From Burkholderia sp. Bp9143 (GTDB lineage: Bacteria > Pseudomonadota > Gammaproteobacteria > Burkholderiales > Burkholderiaceae): a stretch of DNA of 64,000 nt. Made by a program: the position numbers and the translations under genes. This document shows positions 27,402 through 36,258 of the stretch, one piece after another (within the stretch, counting starts at the first letter, position 1; each line of letters starts with the position of its first letter). The notes under the pieces were generated by a model that was not told the DNA's origin, did no database searches, and worked only from the letters and a program-made list of their open reading frames with translations. The DNA is taken from positions 1 to 64,000 of the forward strand of contig NZ_QTPO01000029.1 of NCBI RefSeq assembly GCF_003853645.1, read 5' to 3'.

Positions 27402-28145
27402 TCAATGCATGTGCTGGCCACCGTTGATCGCGATGTTCGAGCCAGTCACAAAACCCGCATCGTCCGAGCACAGGTATACAACCAGTGCCGCGACCTCGTC
27501 AGGCCTGCCGAGGCGACCAACCGGAATCTGCGGCAGGATCTTGGTGTCGAGGATGTCCTGCGGGATCGCCGTGACCATCTTCGTCGCGAGATAGCCTGGC
27601 GAAATAGTGTTAACCGTCACGCCTTTGCGGGCCACTTCGAGCGCGAGCGCCTTGGTGAAGCCATGCATGCCTGCCTTGGCGGCGGCATAGTTGGTCTGGC
27701 CGACCGAGCCCTTCGAGCCATTGACCGACGAGATGTTGATAATCCGCCCCCATCCACGTTCGACCATCCCTTCGCACACCGGCTTGGTCATGTTGAAGAT
27801 CGAATCCAGGTTGGTGCGGATCACCGCGTCCCAATTGACCTTGTCGAGTTTCCTGAGTGTCAGGTCGCGCGTGATGCCGGCGTTGTTCACCAGGATGTCG
27901 ATCGGACCCACCGCCTGCTGGATTTCCGCCGCACACTGCTGGCACGAGTCGTAGTCGGCCACATCGACCGCATACGCGCGGAAGTGGCGTCCGTGCGCTT
28001 GCATGCCAGCTAACCAATCCTTCACGCCGGTATTGGACGGTGAGTGGGTGACGGCGACGTCGTAACCCGCGTCATGCAGCTTCGTGCTGATGGCTTCGCC
28101 CAATCCGCCCATGCCGCCTGTTACCACCGCAATGCGTTTCGTCAT
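27402..28145 (-). CDS. phaB: Acetoacetyl-CoA reductase (PhaB)
   Basis: A 247-aa short-chain dehydrogenase that reduces acetoacetyl-CoA to (R)-3-hydroxybutyryl-CoA with NADPH, the second step of polyhydroxybutyrate synthesis, in the cytoplasm. The cofactor motif is TGGMGGLGEAI at the N-terminus, then NNAGITRD, the active-site Ser in INISSVNGSKG, YAAAKAG (Y-x3-K) and a C-terminal SDDAGFVTGSNIAINGGQHMH typical of PhaB. Length is normal. phaA and phaC are not in the window, so this is an extra copy. Phasin and the two small genes of the first PHA module lie upstream on the same strand. Confidence 0.92.
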   Translation of the reverse strand: MTKRIAVVTGGMGGLGEAISTKLHDAGYDVAVTHSPSNTGVKDWLAGMQAHGRHFRAYAVDVADYDSCQQCAAEIQQAVGPIDILVNNAGITRDLTLRKLDKVNWDAVIRTNLDSIFNMTKPVCEGMVERGWGRIINISSVNGSKGSVGQTNYAAAKAGMHGFTKALALEVARKGVTVNTISPGYLATKMVTAIPQDILDTKILPQIPVGRLGRPDEVAALVVYLCSDDAGFVTGSNIAINGGQHMH

Positions 28146-28385
28146 GATGTCTGTCCCTGGTTGTCGATTTAGTGGTACTCATCACTCCGTGACTGCAGAT
28201 ATGGCCGTTAATTTTTGTGTGGCATGGTCGTAGGCGTTCAGCTGTTCACCGAACCTATTCATAGTGCGGACCAGCGTGAACGTGCAGTTCGCGCGCATCG
28301 GCAACGGCCACCATCAAACGGGACAAGGACCGGCGCGACTCCCAATCCGACATCGACTGACGGGTCACGCCCGCGGGACGTCTCG

Positions 28386-28538
28386 TCAACCCCGCGGCGA
28401 ATGCGGGCGGTGCGCCTGATCCAGCAGCCGCAGCATCTGGGCGCGCCGCTGCTCCCGTCGATAATGGCTAACCACGGAAATGAACGCGATCAGCAGCACC
28501 GCCAAACCCATCACCACGCTTACCCGGCTTTCGTCCAT
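28386..28538 (-). CDS. Small single-TM protein (SHYRRE type), module copy 1
   Basis: About 50 aa from ATG 28538 (an ATG two codons earlier, 28544, is also possible). One transmembrane helix (VSVVMGLAVLLIAFISVV) is followed by the basic cytoplasmic motif SHYRREQRRAQMLRLLDQ. It is clearly paralogous to the protein at 42515-42697 (IAVASHYRREHRRAELLRNL). In both places it occurs beside a phasin and a MLSPHE protein, which suggests a shared role, perhaps at the PHA granule or membrane. Function unknown. Confidence 0.65.
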   Translation of the reverse strand: MDESRVSVVMGLAVLLIAFISVVSHYRREQRRAQMLRLLDQAHRPHSPRG

Positions 28539-28768
28539 CGTCATTTCCTTCAACGCGGCATTGAGCCACCCGGCCGGCCGGTCATCCGGATGCCGACCGT
28601 TGCCGCGATGCGCAGTGTGGCGCCGACGTCCGTGCTGGATGCCAGCCATTACACGGTGCCCAACTGGCGCGTCGCCCGGTTCTCGTTGACACACCGTCTC
28701 GCTGTCGAATACCGGAAAGTCACCGCCGAAAGACGGCTCGGTTTTCCCGCTCAGCTTGGGCGTCAGGC

Positions 28769-29329
28769 TTATCGTTTTGTGGCCGGTGCCGCCGGCACGA
28801 CGGTGCGCTTGACGGATTTCGAGGCCGCTACCACGGCCATGTCGAGGTTGCCTCGTGTGATCTCGGCCGCCTGTTCAGCGCTTCGCTGCAGCGTCTCATA
28901 CAGTGCGTTGGCGGCGGTGATCGCGGAATCCAACGCGGCGAAGGTGGTCTCGGAACCTCCGGGCGCGCTTTGCCTGAGGGTTGCCATCAGCGTCTGAGTC
29001 TGGTTCGCGTACGCCTCCCATTGAGCCAGCCCGACCTGCGCAAACTCAGTCTGGATCGCCGTCATGATGTCGAACAACTGACGGTGGTAGGTCTGCACCT
29101 TTTCCGCGTTGTTGGCGATAAGGCCGTCCTGCAGTGCCAGCCATTCGCGCGGCTCCTTCACAGAGAGGAACTTCTGGGACTGATTGAGCGTATTGGTCAA
29201 CACAGACCGGATCGCCTGTGTGTTCAGTTGGGCGAGCTTCTCGACGCTTGCGACGACCGCGTTGGTCAGGCCGAATAGCATGTCGACATAGGCCTTCTGG
29301 GTCGCAGCAAGCTGATCCTGCGTTTGCAT
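28769..29329 (-). CDS. phaP: Phasin (PHA granule surface protein), module copy 1
   Basis: 186 aa from ATG 29329, with AGGAGT just upstream. It matches the phasin family that coats polyhydroxyalkanoate granules and controls their size: MLFGLTNAVVASVEKLAQLN, LSVKEPREWLALQDGLIANN, then amphipathic helices and an Ala/Lys-rich tail (KSVKRTVVPAAPATKR). Length is usual for PhaP. On the same strand as phaB and flanked by the two small module genes. The second phasin at 41660 is shorter and diverged. Confidence 0.88.
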   Translation of the reverse strand: MQTQDQLAATQKAYVDMLFGLTNAVVASVEKLAQLNTQAIRSVLTNTLNQSQKFLSVKEPREWLALQDGLIANNAEKVQTYHRQLFDIMTAIQTEFAQVGLAQWEAYANQTQTLMATLRQSAPGGSETTFAALDSAITAANALYETLQRSAEQAAEITRGNLDMAVVAASKSVKRTVVPAAPATKR

Positions 29330-29486
29330 GATGGAACTCCTGTAGGGATTGGCCGGCACGGACGTTGTCCCGCTGACATGGGACACGTGACATGTGGCGG
29401 CACGGCGGCGGCGAACCAGCGCTACCCCTACACGTGGCAGCGCCATCACCCGCGGACGACGCGTGGACTATCTGGTTGAATTCGGT

Positions 29487-29684
29487 TCAGCGTATCCGCG
29501 CGACGGCCTGCAGCACGGCATCGCCGTCGCGAGTGAGATGCGGACGCTGTTGTCCGGAGGCGAGCTGTTCCAGCGCGACCAGTTGCTGTTCCAGTAGCGT
29601 GTCAAGTTCTTCTCGGCCGAGATCAATCTGGTCAGGCGCAGACTTGACCAGCATCAGCGTGGCAAATTCATGGGGACTCAGCAT
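29487..29684 (-). CDS. Small MLSPHE protein, module copy 1
   Basis: 65 aa from ATG 29684. It begins MLSPHEFATLMLVKSAPDQI and ends RDGDAVLQAVARIR. It is a paralogue of 42187-42384 (MLSPHEISTLMMAWNAPDQI, EGHAVLKAVSRIR). The helical pattern and lack of signal peptide suggest a small cytosolic regulator or granule-associated protein. Both copies lie next to a phasin. The first half may bind as a helical hairpin. No known family recognised. Confidence 0.7.
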   Translation of the reverse strand: MLSPHEFATLMLVKSAPDQIDLGREELDTLLEQQLVALEQLASGQQRPHLTRDGDAVLQAVARIR

Positions 29685-30246
29685 GGCTGTCTCACAGGTT
29701 ATCGGGAGCAACGTTGCTGGGAGATAGGAATGACCGCATTCGCGCCGGAGGCACACCGGCGTGGGTAAGTTATTCCACTCTGTCTTCTGGTATGGCGGAT
29801 TTCGCTTACCCCAAGACCAGATTAGTTATGTTAGTTCGCGATCGGGGGCAGTGCCAGAAGAAAATCAAACATGAAAACGCTTTGATGGGTCAGTTAACCT
29901 TTGTAAGATAAGTTGCGCCTTTGCACAGCGCAATTGAAAGGCGGATCCGTCTGTCGCCGTGGCCTGCCAAAAAATTATCTGTGGCCAATTGGCACTATCG
30001 CGCAACCAGACAGGGCTATTGCGCAAAAGCATTGAGCCCAGCATGCGCTGCCGAGCACATGTGTTGTGCCGCACAATACATTCCGGTAGCATTCGTGCCC
30101 CCCACAAGCTGCGCGTACGGATTTCGCGCGAGGCGTCCCGCCCTCGACTATTGTGCGTACACGATTCCGTCCGCATCCCGGCAGGCAACCCATTCTGGCG
30201 CCATGCTCGCGACGATCATCGGCTCATCTGTCGAGGAGCATGTATC
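29685..30246. other. Intergenic, no supported gene
   Basis: About 560 bases between the MLSPHE gene and the first MITE copy. It contains the AT-rich divergent promoter side of the PHA module. No convincing frame or repeat is seen. Confidence 0.35.
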
Positions 30247-30418
30247 GGGGTGATCGTACCTTTCGTGCAAATAGTGGCGGTGATCAACCGTGGAGCCGTC
30301 TGCAGCAAGGCTTTACCGCTTTCCGCCTTTCGCACGAACAGTGGCATTGCAACTTATTTATTCGCAATGGCTTTTGCGCCCAGACCGCCAGATTCCACAC
30401 GAAAGATACGATCATCCC
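30247..30418 (+). mobile_element. MITE copy 1, 172 bp
   Basis: Ends are 21-bp inverted repeats starting GGGGTGATCGTA and GGGATGATCGTA, with CTTTCGTG at the inner side (two mismatches). The interior is nearly identical to the copy at 35525-35695 (same orientation). It has no coding capacity. No target-site duplication is evident. It lies upstream of the FUSC gene. Confidence 0.75.
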
Positions 30419-30620
30419 TTTTAGCTCGCGCTTGCCATGACCCTTCGCTGCGGCCGGTAAAACACGACGCCGTGCCATACGTTCTTGAAGTTGTCGCCGT
30501 CCTTGTCGCCTGCCGTCTGCCGCGAAGCGCCAGTCTCGCCCGCTATTGCCTAGAATTGGGTAGTGGCCACTTCGTGGCCCTTTACCTTCCGAAACAAACG
30601 TCTGAGATGGCGACGGCGCG

Positions 30621-32660
30621 ATGACCCTATTAGGTAAGTTCGTATCTCTGGTGAGCAGTCGGAGCCTGCGGGCGGAAGGTCATGTCTTCGCCATCACGCC
30701 AGAACGCATTGCGATTGCGGAAGGGGTCCACGCTTCGCTTGCGATGGCGCCGATGCTCTGCGCGGCGGCGCTTTTCGATCGTCCGGAGATCGCCTTCGGG
30801 GCCGTTGCGGCGTTCTGGAACTGTCTTTGCGATCCGCAAGGATCGAAGTTGGCACGCCTGAAGACAATGGCCATCTTCACCGCCATGGGCGCTGTCGTGA
30901 TGCCGATGGCGGCCTATGGTGCACATTGGGGCTTTGCTGTTAGCATCGGCACCCTGTTTGTCCTGGTCTTCCTTTGTGGACTGACGCGGTCCTACAAGCC
31001 CTCCCTCGGGCCCATGCCGGCGCAGGCGGGGTTGATTGCCTCACTAGCGGTCGTTATCGGCATTGCGTCGCCCCAGTCGCTCGCCGGAGCACTTGAGCAT
31101 GCGGGCTATTTTTTGCTAGGGTCGGCATGGACAATGCTGTTCTGCATCTTTCTCTGGCCCATCCCGTTCGCGCAATCCGCGTGCTTTACGCTCTCGACAA
31201 TTTTCGGCAGGCTGGACGACATGGCTGCCTTTCTGGAGTCGCTGGATTCCCGGCCTGAAATGGATAGAGAAGGCTGGGCCGAGTTCGACACGGTTTATCG
31301 CCGTGGGGTGCGCATGTCGATCGAGCGCGGCAGGGCATTGGCGGCGCACGATGCGCGCAACAGCCCCGATCTCGGCCTTGGCCTCGATGCCGCGGGCAGG
31401 GTGTTTTCCGCGCTGATCGCTATCGGCCACGCCCAACGCAATGCCGCAATGGCAGCCGGCGATGAATCGCGGCTATTGCTTCAATGCCTCCGACGGTTGT
31501 TGCAAGGCGTGGCCGAGCGGGCGCAGCACGGACTGGCAATGCCCGACGCGCTGATCGCGCAGGCAGACTCGTTGTTGCGGCAGGCCGCGGCTCGACAGGA
31601 TCAGACAGCAAGCGCCTTGGCCTATGCAGTCAGGGCCATCGTCCGTCTCGCGGACCGTCAACAGGCGTTCGCAGTTGACCCAAAGATTTCCCCACAGGCC
31701 GCGGCTGGCGCGATCAGGCTCGACAGGCTAGTCTGGGGCCATGCGCTGCGGGTGGCGATCGCATCGGTGCTCGCTTTCATGATCGGCACCACGCTAAGCG
31801 TCACGTTTGCATACTGGGGCGCGATCGCTGCAATAGTCGTGACCCAGCCGATCTCTGCCAATACATGGTTGCGGGTTCTGGAACGCGCATGCGGCACGCT
31901 CGTTGGCGGCATGATCGCCGCTGTGCTTCTGACGAACCTGTCCGGTCCGATGGCAATGGCATTGGCCATTTTGGCGCTTTCCGCAGTCACCGTCGCCCTG
32001 CGGCTGGTGAACTACGGTTTGTTCGTGGTCTTCCTGACGCCCATGTTCATGTTGATGTCGAACTTCATTCATCCTGCGGAGGGGTTGATTGTTGCTCGCC
32101 TGACCAATGAATTCGTTGGCGCCTGCGTGGGTGTGGCGGCGAGCTTTCTTCTGTGGCCGCAAAAGGAAAGTAACGTGCTGACGGCCGCAGTCTCGGCCGC
32201 GATTTCGGCCAACATGACGTTCGCGATCGCTGTCCTTCTGATGGGTGAAGGAGATGACGGTGTCATGGCCACGCTAGATCGGCTGCAAAGCGACGCCGGA
32301 CTGGCCAGCTCACGCCTTGAAGTTGCGAGAGAGCGTATGCTGCTAGAGGGACAGTGGCGGTCGGCGGGGCTCGCGCGCCTCCGGGACGTGATCGTCGCGG
32401 TGCGGACAGTCTGCGGCGCCGCCGCAGTGATCGAAGTGCTACGAAATGGTGAACCCGAGACACAAGACCGGAAAAGGGCCAATCGCTACGATGCGATGGC
32501 CGCCGGGATGCTGGAAGCGCTGACGTCGAGCGAAGCCATGCAGCCAGTTCTCTCCATCGAAATGCCTGCGGACGACCTCGAACAAGCGATCCAGCATCTC
32601 GTGACGGCACTCGATGTCTACGTGGGCAACGCTTCGGAACGACAGCGCGTCTCCGTTTGA
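30621..32660 (+). CDS. FUSC-family efflux protein (AaeB-like)
   Basis: A 679-aa inner-membrane protein of the fusaric acid resistance / aromatic acid exporter (FUSC, AaeB) family. Two blocks of several transmembrane helices lie at about residues 38-185 and 372-515 (for example LAVVIGIASPQSLAGAL, VAIASVLAFMIGTTLSVTF), each followed by a cytoplasmic helical region; this duplicated layout is typical. It likely exports hydroxylated aromatic acids, often with a membrane-fusion partner, none of which is visible here. The first MITE lies 200 bases upstream. A second, broken FUSC gene is at 35122-35524. Confidence 0.85.
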   Translation: MTLLGKFVSLVSSRSLRAEGHVFAITPERIAIAEGVHASLAMAPMLCAAALFDRPEIAFGAVAAFWNCLCDPQGSKLARLKTMAIFTAMGAVVMPMAAYGAHWGFAVSIGTLFVLVFLCGLTRSYKPSLGPMPAQAGLIASLAVVIGIASPQSLAGALEHAGYFLLGSAWTMLFCIFLWPIPFAQSACFTLSTIFGRLDDMAAFLESLDSRPEMDREGWAEFDTVYRRGVRMSIERGRALAAHDARNSPDLGLGLDAAGRVFSALIAIGHAQRNAAMAAGDESRLLLQCLRRLLQGVAERAQHGLAMPDALIAQADSLLRQAAARQDQTASALAYAVRAIVRLADRQQAFAVDPKISPQAAAGAIRLDRLVWGHALRVAIASVLAFMIGTTLSVTFAYWGAIAAIVVTQPISANTWLRVLERACGTLVGGMIAAVLLTNLSGPMAMALAILALSAVTVALRLVNYGLFVVFLTPMFMLMSNFIHPAEGLIVARLTNEFVGACVGVAASFLLWPQKESNVLTAAVSAAISANMTFAIAVLLMGEGDDGVMATLDRLQSDAGLASSRLEVARERMLLEGQWRSAGLARLRDVIVAVRTVCGAAAVIEVLRNGEPETQDRKRANRYDAMAAGMLEALTSSEAMQPVLSIEMPADDLEQAIQHLVTALDVYVGNASERQRVSV

Positions 32661-32759
32661 CCTGCTTTTGGGGCGGCTTGGGTCCAGTTCGTAGACGACT
32701 GCCAGAGAAGGGGGCATTCTGATTTGGCCTCTACACTGCAATGCCCAGGCTTTGCTCTG

Positions 32760-33130
32760 CCATTCTCGACGTGCAGTTTGTGCTTGATTTGTGTCTTTGA
32801 AGATTGGCCAGTAGGGCAGCGGCGCAGGCTGGAAGCGGGCGAGTGCCAATCCAGGGTAGGGCGCAAAATCTTTTCCCATACATAGTACCGACTGGAAGGA
32901 TCGCTGTTGCCCACTTTGCACCACTCCCGCCGGCTGAAGATCCGTGCCAGATCCTCGTCGCCTCACAGCGTCCGGTGCACATTGAAGCTGCTGCGCGGCA
33001 CCTTGGCGAAGCGGGAGTTGAAGTCGGCCATGAAGGGCGGCGCGTTGGCTGCCTCCATCGAACTGATACCGACACGAGTCAGGCCAAGGGACGCGTGGAG
33101 CGGATGAAAGGCACGCTGCAGGAACTCATG
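32760..33130 (-). pseudogene. ISNCY/IS1202-like transposase remnant, internally inverted
   Basis: On the minus strand about 33065-32950 reads SSMEAANAPPFMADFNSRFA and KVPRSSFNVHRTL, the segment before the C-terminal domain of ISNCY/IS1202-type transposases. On the plus strand at 33070-33130 the adjoining conserved piece TSQAKGRVERMKGTLQEL of the same family is read in the other orientation. Downstream minus-strand text is degenerate. The remnant has therefore been scrambled by an inversion, or two copies have fused. It cannot be functional. Confidence 0.5.
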
Positions 33131-33572
33131 ATGCCCCACCGTGCACCGGACCCGCCTGCGACAGCGCCGCCGCCGCTGCTTCGATGACGGCGATATCCTG
33201 TTCCACGGTGCCAGCGCTGGCGCCGACGGCACCAACGATCTGCCCGTTCACGACGATGGGAGCACCACCTCCAAAGATCACAACCTTGCCGGAGTTGCTC
33301 TCGTGGATTCCGAAGAGAGGCTGCCCCGACTGCGCGAGCTTCGACAGAACGGCTGTGGGCTTGTCGAAGAGCCTGGCCGTTGAAGCTTTGCCGATTGCCA
33401 GGTCGATGCTTCCAATGAGCGCTCCGTCCTGACGAACAAAGGCCAGCAAGTGCCCCCCAGCGTCGACGACGGCGATGTTGTAGGGAATTCCGATGCTCAC
33501 TGCCTTGGCCTCCGCAGCTGCCAACATGCGCTTCGCGTCTTCCAGCGTGAGTGTCTCGACCGATCTTGGCAT
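33126..33572 (-). CDS. GlcG/HbpS-family protein
   Basis: 148 aa from ATG 33572, with GAGAGGT upstream. It has the GlcG/HbpS (DUF336) fold: DAKRMLAAAEAKAVSIGI, NIAVVDAGGHLLAFVRQDGA, SGKVVIFGGGAPIVV and GAVGASAGTVEQDIAVIEAA. Members bind haem or cofactors or accompany glycolate and other catabolic enzymes; the exact role here is unknown. No signal peptide is seen, so it is cytosolic. Its 3' end overlaps the transposase remnant, but the C-terminus (GPVHGGAS) looks normal. Confidence 0.85.
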   Translation of the reverse strand: MPRSVETLTLEDAKRMLAAAEAKAVSIGIPYNIAVVDAGGHLLAFVRQDGALIGSIDLAIGKASTARLFDKPTAVLSKLAQSGQPLFGIHESNSGKVVIFGGGAPIVVNGQIVGAVGASAGTVEQDIAVIEAAAAALSQAGPVHGGAS

Positions 33573-33910
33573 AGGGACCTCTCGCAACGTGATGGTAAAA
33601 AAATTTTATGGTCAGGTCCGATCAGGAGTCGAACTCCGGTAGTCCGACTCCCGAGATCATTGCCATCTTCTTGGCAAGTAGAGCCGGTTCCGGTGAATAG
33701 CTCAACCGCGGACTCCGGGATGCTACTGCTGATTGATAGGTGCGCGTGAACAGCGCGCTCTCCGAGGAGCGCGCGCTGTATCGGGCACTTGACTTTCGGA
33801 AGCGCCAATGGAGCATCGCGGAGTACCCCCGAACACTGCCAGGTATCGAGTAACCGATGGGACCGGTCAGTGGCGCCGTCGAGCAGCGCCACTCCGGTAA
33901 TGCTGCCCCT
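33573..33910. other. Intergenic, decayed
   Basis: About 340 bases with short frames only. A minus-strand frame ends in SPEPALLAKKMAMISGVGLPEF, perhaps the C-terminus of a lost gene, but no family is recognised. Confidence 0.3.
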
Positions 33911-34219
33911 TCAGGATGGCGTAATCGTCTGCAGCAACTCAACATTGCGGTCCGATATCAAGGGCAAGATGCGTTTGACGACCAGTTCCTGGTAGTGCTC
34001 CGACGCGCGATGCTCATTGTTCGCCGCTTCATCTTTGTAGCGCTCGAGGACTAACAGCATCCCGGGGTTCGCCACACTTCGGAATACGTCGTACCCCAGG
34101 CACCCGGGTTCTGCGAGAGTGTGGTCGCGCAGATCGGCTACGAGATTCAAGACTTCCTCGACAGCTCCCGCGCCCAGTTGCCACCGCGCGACCACGATGA
34201 CCTCACCCTGAGCGCTCAT
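33911..34219 (-). CDS. Antibiotic-biosynthesis-monooxygenase-like protein (YgiN type)
   Basis: 102 aa from ATG 34219. It is a small dimeric alpha/beta barrel of the ABM/YgiN family: GEVIVVARWQLGAGAVEEVL, then LAEPGCLGYDVFRSVANPGM, LVLERYKDEAANNEHRASEH and a C-terminal strand. Members oxidise quinols or act as small cofactor-free oxygenases. Its start overlaps the stop of the DJ-1-like gene by ATGA, so the pair is translationally coupled, suggesting a shared role in detoxifying reactive electrophiles or quinones. Confidence 0.82.
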   Translation of the reverse strand: MSAQGEVIVVARWQLGAGAVEEVLNLVADLRDHTLAEPGCLGYDVFRSVANPGMLLVLERYKDEAANNEHRASEHYQELVVKRILPLISDRNVELLQTITPS

Positions 34220-34896
34220 CGCTTGTCCTTCTGGAGCACCTCCACCATCGCCGCAGCGAGGGGCCCGGCTGAGGCAGGATTTTGGCCTGTCATGAGGCGA
34301 CCGTCGACTACGACATTCGGTTGCCAACTGGCTGTCGACTCGTACTTCGCTCCCTCATCCACGAGAGCGGTTTCCAGCGCGAACGGTACATCGTCCGATG
34401 CGTAGCCGTCTTCCTCAGCGTTTGAAAAGGCCGTGAGCCGGCGTCCGTTGATAAGTGATGAGCCGTCCTCCAGCTTGACACCAAGAAACGCGCAGGGCCC
34501 GTGGCATACGGCGGCTACAACCATCTCCGCTTCCCACGCTCGTGCTATAGCGCGCTGTACTTCGGGATTTCTGGCGATGTCCACCATCGGGCCAAGTCCC
34601 CCCGGAATGAAGATAGCGTCGTAATCGAGCACGTCAACTTCAGACAACTTGCGGCTCCGGCCCATTCGCTTGTAGGACAGGCTCTGGCGAAATGCACTTT
34701 GAGCGGAATCCTTCTCGTCATAGGAGTCCTCGTGCGGCTTTCCCCCCAAGAGTGTCACGTACTCAATTGCGATGCCCGCCTGGTCAAAGGCCTCGAACGG
34801 GTGAGCAATTTCAGGAAAGAAAAATCCTGTGGGGCGCTTGCGCGGTCCGATTTCGGCTGTGTTGGTGACGATGAACAGAACATGCTGGACACTCAT
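34216..34896 (-). CDS. DJ-1/PfpI-family protein (Hsp31-like glyoxalase/deglycase type)
   Basis: 226 aa from ATG 34896 (MSVQHVLFIVTNTAEIG); an upstream ATG at 34908 is possible. The nucleophile elbow is VVAAVCHGPCAFL with the catalytic Cys followed by His, and a Glu is available near the N-terminus (FFPEIAHPFEAF), as in the large Hsp31-type DJ-1 subfamily. Such enzymes degrade methylglyoxal to lactate without glutathione or repair glycated groups. It forms an operon with the following monooxygenase. GGLGPMVDIARNPEVQ and SFSNAEED-like blocks support the assignment. Confidence 0.85.
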   Translation of the reverse strand: MSVQHVLFIVTNTAEIGPRKRPTGFFFPEIAHPFEAFDQAGIAIEYVTLLGGKPHEDSYDEKDSAQSAFRQSLSYKRMGRSRKLSEVDVLDYDAIFIPGGLGPMVDIARNPEVQRAIARAWEAEMVVAAVCHGPCAFLGVKLEDGSSLINGRRLTAFSNAEEDGYASDDVPFALETALVDEGAKYESTASWQPNVVVDGRLMTGQNPASAGPLAAAMVEVLQKDKR

Positions 34897-35062
34897 CTCG
34901 ATCTCCATTTACGGGAATCACCTGCAAGCAGGTAAAGGGTGACTATGTGTACACCGCCGCGCATCTAATAGCTGACCTCCATCACTGTTGACAACGCACG
35001 CTTAAGTATGGGTTGCGGTCGAGACGTGTCAAGTACTGCTAGTGCGCGCGAACAGGGCAACG

Positions 35063-35125
35063 ATGAGCCTCCTGCAGTCAACCTTCCTCCAGAGGCTTAA
35101 CCCGGAGCAGGCCGAGCCGAAATGA
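35063..35125 (+). CDS. Possible 20-aa leader-type ORF
   Basis: ATG 35063 opens a 20-codon frame (MSLLQSTFLQRLNPEQAEPK) whose stop overlaps the ATG of the broken FUSC gene (ATGA). It could be a leader peptide coupled to FUSC translation, or the tail of a deleted upstream gene. Support is positional only. Confidence 0.25.
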   Translation: MSLLQSTFLQRLNPEQAEPK

Positions 35126-35524
35126 CGCTGCGCCATTTGCGGGGATGGGTGGTCAATGGCGCGACCGTGACGCTTGGTCTGTGCTCGATCAGTTTCCTGG
35201 CAGGTCCACGGGGCGGCTCAAGCCGCCGTTGCCATGGCGGTCTGCACGAGCCTGGCTGATGTCGTGAGGACCACCGACAGGGTCGCGCGACGAGTGTTGG
35301 CGGTTGCCATCGCCAGCGCGGCAGCCACCGTACTGTTTTACGCGGTTCATCCAAACGGTGTTCTTGCCTGGATTCCGGGCGCAGCGTTTGTCATACTCGG
35401 CGCAAATGCTGCTGATGTACTGGGACCCAAGGGCGCATCCGTCTCATTCGCCGCCAACCTCTCCCTGGTCTTTGCGATGTCCGTCCCGAAGTCTCAGCCG
35501 GCATGGGGCCAGGTCGCTTGGGGT
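35122..35524 (+). pseudogene. FUSC-family gene, N-terminal fragment with frameshift
   Basis: Begins MTLRHLRGWVVNGATVTLGL and changes frame near 35210 to continue as HGAAQAAVAMAVCTSLADVV, with further membrane segments (AVAIASAAATVLFYAV, WIPGAAFVILGANAADVL). This is the N-terminal part of a FUSC/aromatic-acid exporter. It is cut off where the second MITE begins at 35525. It is not a copy of the intact FUSC gene at 30621, whose N-terminus differs. Truncation plus frameshift mean no function. Confidence 0.6.
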
Positions 35525-35695
35525 GGGGTGATCGTATCTTTCGTGCAAAGAGTGGCGGTGATCAACCGTGGAGCCGTCTGCAGCAAGGCTTTGCCGCTTT
35601 CCGCCTTTCGCACGAACAGCGATATTGAACTTATTTATTCGCAATGGCTTTTGCGCCCAGACCGCCAGATTCCACACGAAAGGTACGATCACCCC
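35525..35695 (+). mobile_element. MITE copy 2, 171 bp
   Basis: 21-bp inverted ends (GGGGTGATCGTA, inner CTTTCGTG) with one mismatch. The interior matches copy 1 almost base for base except around the middle (ACAGTGGCATTGCAAC against ACAGCGATATTGAAC). It joins a broken FUSC gene on the left to a broken integrase on the right. Neither flank shows a target duplication. Confidence 0.78.
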
Positions 35696-35698
35696 TAT

Positions 35699-36258
35699 GA
35701 GCGCAGCCGCTGGACGATGCGCTTCCTTTATCACACCGCGCTGCGCGTGAGCGAGGCCGTGCACGCAAAGGCCGGGGACTTCGCCCAGCGACGCGGGCGC
35801 TGGTGGCTGCATGTCGTCGGCAAGGGTGGTGTAGAGGGGATGTACCGGTCAGCCACGCATTGATGACCGAATTCGCACGATACCGTGTCTTCCACGGGCT
35901 ACCGGCCGCGCCACGCATGGACGAAACCACGCCGGCGGTAATGAGCATTGCTGGCGACACGGCGAGGCATATGACGCCTACCGCTGTCTACCTGATCGCG
36001 AAAGAAGTGTTCCGCCGGACAGCCGACACGCTGGAGCCTACCGATCCGGTCGGTGCGGTCACGCTGCGACGCGCTTCGACCCACTGGTTGCGACATAGCG
36101 CAGCATCGCATCAGGCCGATGCCGGCACCGATATCCGCTTCATCCAGAAGAACTTGCGGCACGCCTCGATCGAAACGACCGGCATCTACCTGCATGCCGA
36201 GGAGGACCGGTGTCACATTCACACCGTCGGATCGCAAGACGAGCCACAACCTGGCTAG
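35699..36258 (+). pseudogene. Tyrosine recombinase, C-terminal part with frameshift
   Basis: Just right of the MITE the frame reads SAAAGRWTMRFLYHTALRVS, the start of an integrase catalytic domain with its first Arg. After a frameshift near 35835 it continues SHALMTEFARYRVFHGLPA to THWLRHSAASHQADAG (HxxR), KNLRHASIETTGIYLH (His and the Tyr nucleophile) and a short tail. All catalytic residues are present but in two frames, and the N-terminal domain is missing. This remnant could have been part of the element that brought the DNA here. Confidence 0.7.

Noticed and set aside
29959..30624. 221-aa plus-strand frame across the first MITE
   Set aside because: Most of it is the MITE interior and flanking non-coding DNA.
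35174..35863. 229-aa plus-strand frame
   Set aside because: A chimera of broken FUSC, MITE and integrase; not a gene.
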